The notes beneath the pieces were generated by a model that did not search any database, was not told the origin of the DNA, and worked only from the letters and a program-made list of their open reading frames with translations. A program made the translations under genes and the position numbers. A stretch of DNA of 64,000 bases, taken from positions 3,038,001-3,102,000 of the forward strand of contig NZ_CP022600.1 in NCBI RefSeq assembly GCF_002952215.1, given 5' to 3'. This stretch comes from Porphyrobacter sp. HT-58-2. Lineage in GTDB: Bacteria; Pseudomonadota; Alphaproteobacteria; Sphingomonadales; Sphingomonadaceae. Positions 59,464 through 64,000 of this stretch are shown piece by piece (position 1 is the stretch's first letter; each line of letters starts with the position of its first letter).

Positions 59464-60831
59464 TCACTTGGTCTCGGCGAAAATGTAAAAGCCCCAGGCG
59501 GGCAGTTCGAGCGTCTCGCCGCCTGTGAATGCCGCCGCCTCGCCGCTCAGCGCATCGCGATAGGTGCCATGGTGACGGGCGTGGCTGAAGGTGACGGCCT
59601 GCGGTCGGGGCGAGAGGTTGAACACCGCGAACACCCGCTCGCCGTCAGTTCCGCGCGTAAAGGCGAAGACGTCGGCGGTGGCGTTGGTCGGCACCTCGAC
59701 CATCGGTGCGCCGAAGCGCCCATTGTGGAGCGCCTGGGTCGCGGATTTGAGCGCGATCAGCTTTTTGAAGAGATCGGCGTGGCGGCCTTCTTTCCACACG
59801 ATCGGATCACGCTCAAAGAATTCGAGTTGCCGGTCGTTATCCGCCTCCTGCCCGTTATAGATCAGCGGCAACCCGCCGCCGACAAAGGATAGGGCAATCG
59901 CCGCCTCGTAGGCCGGGCCGTAGATTTCCGCCGCCACCCCGTCCCACGAATTCTGATCGTGGTTCTCGGTGTAGACCATGCGCATCGCGGCATGCGGCCA
60001 GGTTTCGGACTGCCCGGCGTAATAGCCGCGCATCGGCCCTGCTCCCTCGCCGCTTTTGACAAGGCGCTGCATCGCCTCCTTCCAGCCCCAGCCATAGGTC
60101 GCATCGAAGGCGCGGGCGTGGAGATCGCGCTGCTCCCATTCGGCGAGCATGAAGACGGGCTTCACCTTGTCCAGCTCGGCCCGCGCCGTCTCCCAGAAAT
60201 CGGTCGGGACATAGCCGGCGACATCGCAGCGATAGCCGTCGATCCCGAATTCACGCACCCAGTAAACGAGGCTTTCGGTCATGTAACGGCGCAACGCGGG
60301 CTGGCTGTAGTCGAAGTCGGCGACATCGGACCAGTCGGTTCCCGCCGGGCTGGTGAGCGCGCCTTCCGGAGTGCGGGTGTACCATTCGGGATGGCTGAGG
60401 GTCAGCGGATTGTCGGTGGCGGAGTGGTTGGCGACCCAGTCGAGGATGACCTTGAGGCCCAGCCGGTGGGCCTCGTCCACGAAGGCGCGGAATTCGGCCT
60501 CGGTGCCGAGCTCGGGATTGACCGCGCGATAGTCGCGCACGGCATAGGGGCTGCCGAGCGTACCCTTGCGGTTCGCCTCGCCGATGGGGTGGATCGGCAT
60601 CAGCCAGATGATGTCCACCCCCATCGCGGCCAGACGCGGCAGCTGTTCCTGTGCGGCCTTGAAGGTGCCTTCCGGTGTGAACTGGCGGGTGTTGAGCTGA
60701 TAGAGCACCGCATCGCGCGTCCAGTCGGCGTTCTGCACCTGCACCGCGTCGCGCGGGGTGTAATCCGTCTCGGCCAGTACAGGATTGGCGGCGAGCGTCA
60801 GAGCCAGCAGCGCGAATGCCAGACGCATCAT
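59464..60831 (-). CDS. GH13 alpha-amylase-family enzyme, secreted
   Basis: This 455-residue protein begins at the ATG at 60831 with a signal peptide (RLAFALLALTLAANPVLAE). The upstream extension of the frame belongs to antiphase transporter sequence. Barrel motifs are VILDWVANH, DGYRCDVAGYVP with the nucleophile Asp, FMLAEWE with the acid/base Glu, and TENHDQNSW with the stabilising Asp. The end NLSPRPQAVTF...YIFAETK is a C-terminal beta domain. It probably cleaves maltodextrins in the periplasm. It overlaps the transporter stop (ATGATGA). Confidence 0.93.
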   Translation of the reverse strand: MMRLAFALLALTLAANPVLAETDYTPRDAVQVQNADWTRDAVLYQLNTRQFTPEGTFKAAQEQLPRLAAMGVDIIWLMPIHPIGEANRKGTLGSPYAVRDYRAVNPELGTEAEFRAFVDEAHRLGLKVILDWVANHSATDNPLTLSHPEWYTRTPEGALTSPAGTDWSDVADFDYSQPALRRYMTESLVYWVREFGIDGYRCDVAGYVPTDFWETARAELDKVKPVFMLAEWEQRDLHARAFDATYGWGWKEAMQRLVKSGEGAGPMRGYYAGQSETWPHAAMRMVYTENHDQNSWDGVAAEIYGPAYEAAIALSFVGGGLPLIYNGQEADNDRQLEFFERDPIVWKEGRHADLFKKLIALKSATQALHNGRFGAPMVEVPTNATADVFAFTRGTDGERVFAVFNLSPRPQAVTFSHARHHGTYRDALSGEAAAFTGGETLELPAWGFYIFAETK

Positions 60832-62375
60832 GCCGTCTGCTCCTTCACCAGCAGCGTTGCCCCCGCCGCCAGTACGAAGCTCACCGCCGCAATCACGAAG
60901 GCATAGATCGGCACGCCGCCGAAAATATTGGTGACAAGAAAGCCGAGCAGCGTCGCCGCGAGCAGCTGCGGCACCACGATGAAGATGTTGAACACCCCCA
61001 TGTAGATGCCCATTTTCTCGGGCGGAACCGAGCCCGCCAGGATCGCGTAGGGCAGCGACACGATCGAGGCCCATGCTATGCCGATGCCGATCTGCGGCAC
61101 CCAGAGCAGCGCCGGATCGCGGATCAGCAGAATCGCGGCAAAGCCCGCTGCGCCCAACATCAGGTTGATGGCGTGAAGGCGGGTGCGGTCGATCTTTGCG
61201 GCCACCACCACGAAGCCCAATGCGGCAGCGGCAGCAAGGCCGTTCCTCACCGATCCCATCAGGCTCCACCAGTCGGCGCCGTCCTGATAGGCGGCGCTCG
61301 CTGCGTCGCCCGCGCCGAAGTGGTAGGCGGTCACCCCCGGCGTACCGTAGATCCACAGCGCAAACATCGCGAACCAGCTGAAGAACTGCACCACGGCCAG
61401 CTGGCGCATGGTGCGCGGCATGGCGAACAGATCGCTGACGACTTCCATGAAGCCGTTGTCGCTTCGGCCCTGCGCGCGCAGCATCCCCGCAATGAGCTGA
61501 ATGACCCCGAACCCTCCGACCAGACCCGCGAGAACATAGAGGTCTTTCTCGATTTCAATCGCGCCGAAAAGGGCCGGTCGCGGTTCGCTGCGACCGAGCA
61601 TCACGAAGCCAGCGAGGATGACCCCGGCGATGATCCATGCCGTGCCGCCACTGACAAACTGCGCGGCACTACGCTGGACACTGGAGGGTCGCGCACCTGC
61701 ACCCTCGCCTTCCGCCGCTGCGAACCCGGCGAGTTCCTGCGGCGAATATTCCTTCGTGGTGAACACCGTCCAGCACACCGCCGCCAGCAGCGCCGCGCCG
61801 CCGATGTAGAACGACCAGCGCACCGTCTCGGGGATCTCGCCCACCGGCGCAACATTGCTGAGACCCAGCCAGTTGGTCATCACCCAGGGCAAGGCCCCTG
61901 CCACCACCGCGCCAGTCCCGATGAAGAAGCTCTGCATCGCATAGCCCATGGTGCGCTGGCGGTCGGGCAGGTTGTCGCCGACGAAAGCGCGGAACGGCTC
62001 CATCGTGATATTGAGCGAGGCGTCCATGATCCACAGCATCCCCGCCGCCACCCACAGGGCGGGTGCATTGGGCATGACGAACAGCGCAAGACTGGCAAGC
62101 AGCGCGCCGATCAGGAAGAACGGACGGCGGCGCCCCCAGCGCGGGCTCCAGGTCTTGTCGGAAAGGTGACCGATGATCGGCTGCACGATCAGGCCTGTCA
62201 TTGGCGCAGCAATCCACAGGATGGCCAGTTCGCCTACCTCGGCACCCAATGTCTGAAAGATACGACTGACATTGCCGTTCTGAAGCTCGAACCCAATCTG
62301 GATACCGAGAAAGCCGAAGCTCATATTCCAGATCTGCGCGGCATTGAGCGCAGGCTTGCGGCCGGCTTCAATCAT
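60828..62375 (-). CDS. MFS sugar transporter (GPH/SLC45-like)
   Basis: This 515-residue protein has about 12 membrane helices. It starts at ATG 62375 with GAGGACGAG upstream; the extra 47 residues of the longer frame are not transporter-like. IWNMSFGFLGIQIGFELQNGNVSRIFQTLGA, APMTGLIVQPIIGHLSDKTWSPRWGRRRPFFLIG and DASLNITMEPFRAFVGDNLP are the pattern of SLC45-type sucrose/maltose carriers found in sphingomonad and caulobacter polysaccharide loci. It should import maltose or maltodextrins made by the neighbouring hydrolases. Confidence 0.92.
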   Translation of the reverse strand: MIEAGRKPALNAAQIWNMSFGFLGIQIGFELQNGNVSRIFQTLGAEVGELAILWIAAPMTGLIVQPIIGHLSDKTWSPRWGRRRPFFLIGALLASLALFVMPNAPALWVAAGMLWIMDASLNITMEPFRAFVGDNLPDRQRTMGYAMQSFFIGTGAVVAGALPWVMTNWLGLSNVAPVGEIPETVRWSFYIGGAALLAAVCWTVFTTKEYSPQELAGFAAAEGEGAGARPSSVQRSAAQFVSGGTAWIIAGVILAGFVMLGRSEPRPALFGAIEIEKDLYVLAGLVGGFGVIQLIAGMLRAQGRSDNGFMEVVSDLFAMPRTMRQLAVVQFFSWFAMFALWIYGTPGVTAYHFGAGDAASAAYQDGADWWSLMGSVRNGLAAAAALGFVVVAAKIDRTRLHAINLMLGAAGFAAILLIRDPALLWVPQIGIGIAWASIVSLPYAILAGSVPPEKMGIYMGVFNIFIVVPQLLAATLLGFLVTNIFGGVPIYAFVIAAVSFVLAAGATLLVKEQTA

Positions 62376-62688
62376 ATCATCTCGTCCTCTCCCCCGCGTG
62401 TCCACTAGAGAACGGATGACGCGGCTCCCGGCCGAGGCTATGTCTGAACGGGTCTGCTGCCCGGTGACGAATAGCCCCTGCCGACTATAGTCTGGACGCC
62501 CTGCAAAATTTTGCAAGAAACTTTCGAATTTTCCCTGAAAAATTCACTTAGACGCTCGCCTATTCCTCATTTTAGCATTGAATTATAGATCTTTGTGATG
62601 AAAATGGGACCATGAAAAAGCCGCCCACAAAGATTTGCAAAATTTTTCCCAAGCTGGCAGAAAGCCCGGTGGAGGGAGTTGGGTCATT
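62376..62688. promoter_or_regulatory. Divergent control region of the maltodextrin locus
   Basis: This 313-base gap lies between the transporter start and the divergent GH13 start and has no gene. It has a perfect 14-base palindrome TGCAAAATTTTGCA (62502-62515). A second partial copy, TTGCAAAATTTTT, lies at 62635-62647, about 42 bases before the GH13 start. The block GAAACTTTCGAATTTTCCCT begins at 62517. Two copies flanking a divergent promoter suggest a dimeric repressor, perhaps LacI-type, but no regulator gene is in view. Confidence 0.55.
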
Positions 62689-64000
62689 ATGCGAATCTTT
62701 GTCGCGCTGGTCGCTGCGCTTTGCGCAGGCAGTGCCTTGGCAGGACAGCCTGGCGCCATGCCGCTCACCGAGCGCCCGCCCGAGGACGAGATCATCTATT
62801 TCGTCCTCCCCGACCGGTTCGAAAATGGCGACGAACGCAATGATCGCGGCGGGATCGCCGGGACACGGCTCGATCATGGCTTCGATCCTGCACACAAGGG
62901 CTTCTACCAGGGTGGCGATCTTGCCGGACTGACCGCACGGCTCGACTATATCCAGCGCATGGGAGCAACCGCGATCTGGCTTGCGCCGGTGTTCAAGAAC
63001 AAGCCGGTGCAAGGCGCGCCTGGGCGCGAGACGTCCGGCTATCACGGTTACTGGATCACCGATTTCCTCGACGTCGATCCGCATTTCGGCACGCGCGCGG
63101 AGTTCAAGGCGCTGGTCGATGCCGCCCATGCGCGGGGGATGAAGGTCTATATGGACATCATCACCAACCACACCGCTGACGTGATCAAGTACGAGGAATG
63201 CCACGGCAAGAACGCCGGCGTCAGCGTGCAGGCCGATTGTCCCTATCGTTCGATCGGGGATTACCCCTGGAGCACCCGCGGCGGGCTGGATGGTGAGCCG
63301 ATCAATCAGGGTTTCCTCGGCACCGATCCGCAGCATTTGACGGCGGACAACTTCGCCCGGCTGACCAATCCGGCATGGGCCTACACCCCCTATGTTCCCG
63401 CGAGCGAAAAAGCCGCCAAGAACCCCGCCTGGCTCAATGATCCGATCTATTACACCAATCGCGGCGATTCCGTGTGGGAGGGCGAAAGCCGCACCACCGG
63501 CGATTTCTCGGGGCTTGACGATCTGCTCACCACCCACCCGCGCGTGGTCGAAGGTTTCATCGAGATCTACAAGCAGTGGATCACCGATTTCAAAGTCGAC
63601 GGCTTCCGGATCGACACCGCCAAGCACGTGAACCCGGAATTCTGGCAGGCCTTCGCCCCGGCGATGCTCGAACACGCCAGGGCCGAAGGCATTCCCAACT
63701 TCCACATCTTCGGCGAAGCCTACGAATTCGATCCGGCCCACCTTGCCAAGTTCACCACAGAGGCAAGCCTGCCTGCAGTGCTCGACTTCGCCTTTCAGGG
63801 CCGGGTGCGCTCTGTGGTGGCAGACGGCAAGCCCGCGACGACGCTGAGCTATCTGTTCGAAACCGATGCGGTCTACGCCAAGGGCTTTGCCACCGCGCGG
63901 CAACTTCCGACCTTCCTCGGCAATCACGACATGGGCCGCTTTGCCATGTTCGTGAAGCAGGCCAACCCCGGCATTTCCGATGCCGAGCTGGTGCGCCGCA
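62689..64000 (+). CDS. GH13 alpha-amylase, secreted (cut by window edge)
   Basis: The frame is open from ATG 62689 to the window edge (437 codons). It has a signal peptide (RIFVALVAALCAGSALAG). GH13 barrel motifs are IYFVLPDRFENGD, MDIITNHTADV, VDGFRIDTAKHVN with the nucleophile Asp, HIFGEAYEF with the acid/base Glu and FLGNHDMGR with the third Asp. The motif set resembles bacterial alpha-amylases of sphingomonad and caulobacter maltodextrin loci. It is transcribed away from the transporter operon and shares its control region. The C-terminal domain lies outside. Confidence 0.93.
   Translation, partial: MRIFVALVAALCAGSALAGQPGAMPLTERPPEDEIIYFVLPDRFENGDERNDRGGIAGTRLDHGFDPAHKGFYQGGDLAGLTARLDYIQRMGATAIWLAPVFKNKPVQGAPGRETSGYHGYWITDFLDVDPHFGTRAEFKALVDAAHARGMKVYMDIITNHTADVIKYEECHGKNAGVSVQADCPYRSIGDYPWSTRGGLDGEPINQGFLGTDPQHLTADNFARLTNPAWAYTPYVPASEKAAKNPAWLNDPIYYTNRGDSVWEGESRTTGDFSGLDDLLTTHPRVVEGFIEIYKQWITDFKVDGFRIDTAKHVNPEFWQAFAPAMLEHARAEGIPNFHIFGEAYEFDPAHLAKFTTEASLPAVLDFAFQGRVRSVVADGKPATTLSYLFETDAVYAKGFATARQLPTFLGNHDMGRFAMFVKQANPGISDAELVRR

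Noticed and set aside
60832-61356. N-terminal extension of the GH13 frame (longer open reading)
   Set aside because: The extra sequence is antiphase to the transporter gene; the signal peptide begins at 60831.

Overview
The window is the photosynthesis gene cluster (PGC) of an aerobic anoxygenic phototrophic alphaproteobacterium with flanking chromosomal genes. High GC, the gene order bchIDO / crtCDF-bchCXYZ-pufBALM / tspO-bchP-pucC like-bchG-ppsR-ppaA / bchFNBHLM-lhaA-puhABC-orf-acsF-puhE-hemA, the lack of pufC, crtA and bchE, and palindromic repeats typical of sphingomonads point to Sphingomonadales, probably Erythrobacteraceae (Erythrobacter/Porphyrobacter type). That placement is inferred from gene order and protein resemblance, not from a search.

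Layout. 1-3755: a CYP153-like cytochrome P450 (cut by the window edge) behind a MarR regulator, a degenerate OmpR-type response regulator, and an SDR/acyl-CoA dehydrogenase pair. 4006-5343: a lipoprotein of GloVer-type repeats. 5548-10362: ferredoxin-NADP reductase and a ferric-iron ABC transporter whose ATPase and permease genes diverge from overlapping start codons. 10515-14283: bchIDO (Mg chelatase) and an unannotated 57-residue membrane protein. 14329-21752: a non-photosynthetic block inside the PGC, made of a hybrid sensor kinase with a LuxR-type regulator and a three-gene pilin/chaperone/usher-like cluster. 21843-33011: carotenoid genes crtC, crtD and a frameshifted crtF, then the bchCXYZ-pufBALM superoperon ending in two terminators. 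33122-40114: tspO, bchP, a PucC-family gene, bchG, and the regulators ppsR and ppaA. 40359-56024: the bchF to hemA run, ending in a strong terminator. 56272-57057: an APH(3')-like phosphotransferase. 57362-64000: a starch/maltodextrin locus (GH97, GH13, sugar transporter, and a divergent GH13 that runs off the window).

How it works together. HemA makes 5-aminolevulinate. BchIDH inserts Mg, BchM methylates, AcsF closes ring E using O2, BchLNB and BchXYZ reduce the macrocycle, BchF and BchC modify ring A, and BchG and BchP add and reduce the tail. PufLM and PuhA form the reaction centre, PufBA form LH1, and LhaA and PuhB/C/E assist assembly. PpsR with its B12-binding partner PpaA should repress this in light and oxygen. 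Four TGT-N12-ACA-like boxes lie before crtD/crtF, bchC, bchG and ppaA/bchF; at bchC, bchG and bchF the box half-site is also the -35 hexamer.

The observations I would check first are the crtF frameshift, the crtD-crtC overlap with no canonical crtC start, and two tiny unannotated ORFs. One lies between bchZ and pufB, the other between lhaA and puhA. Each overlaps the upstream stop and the downstream structural gene start, and each carries RNA hairpins.
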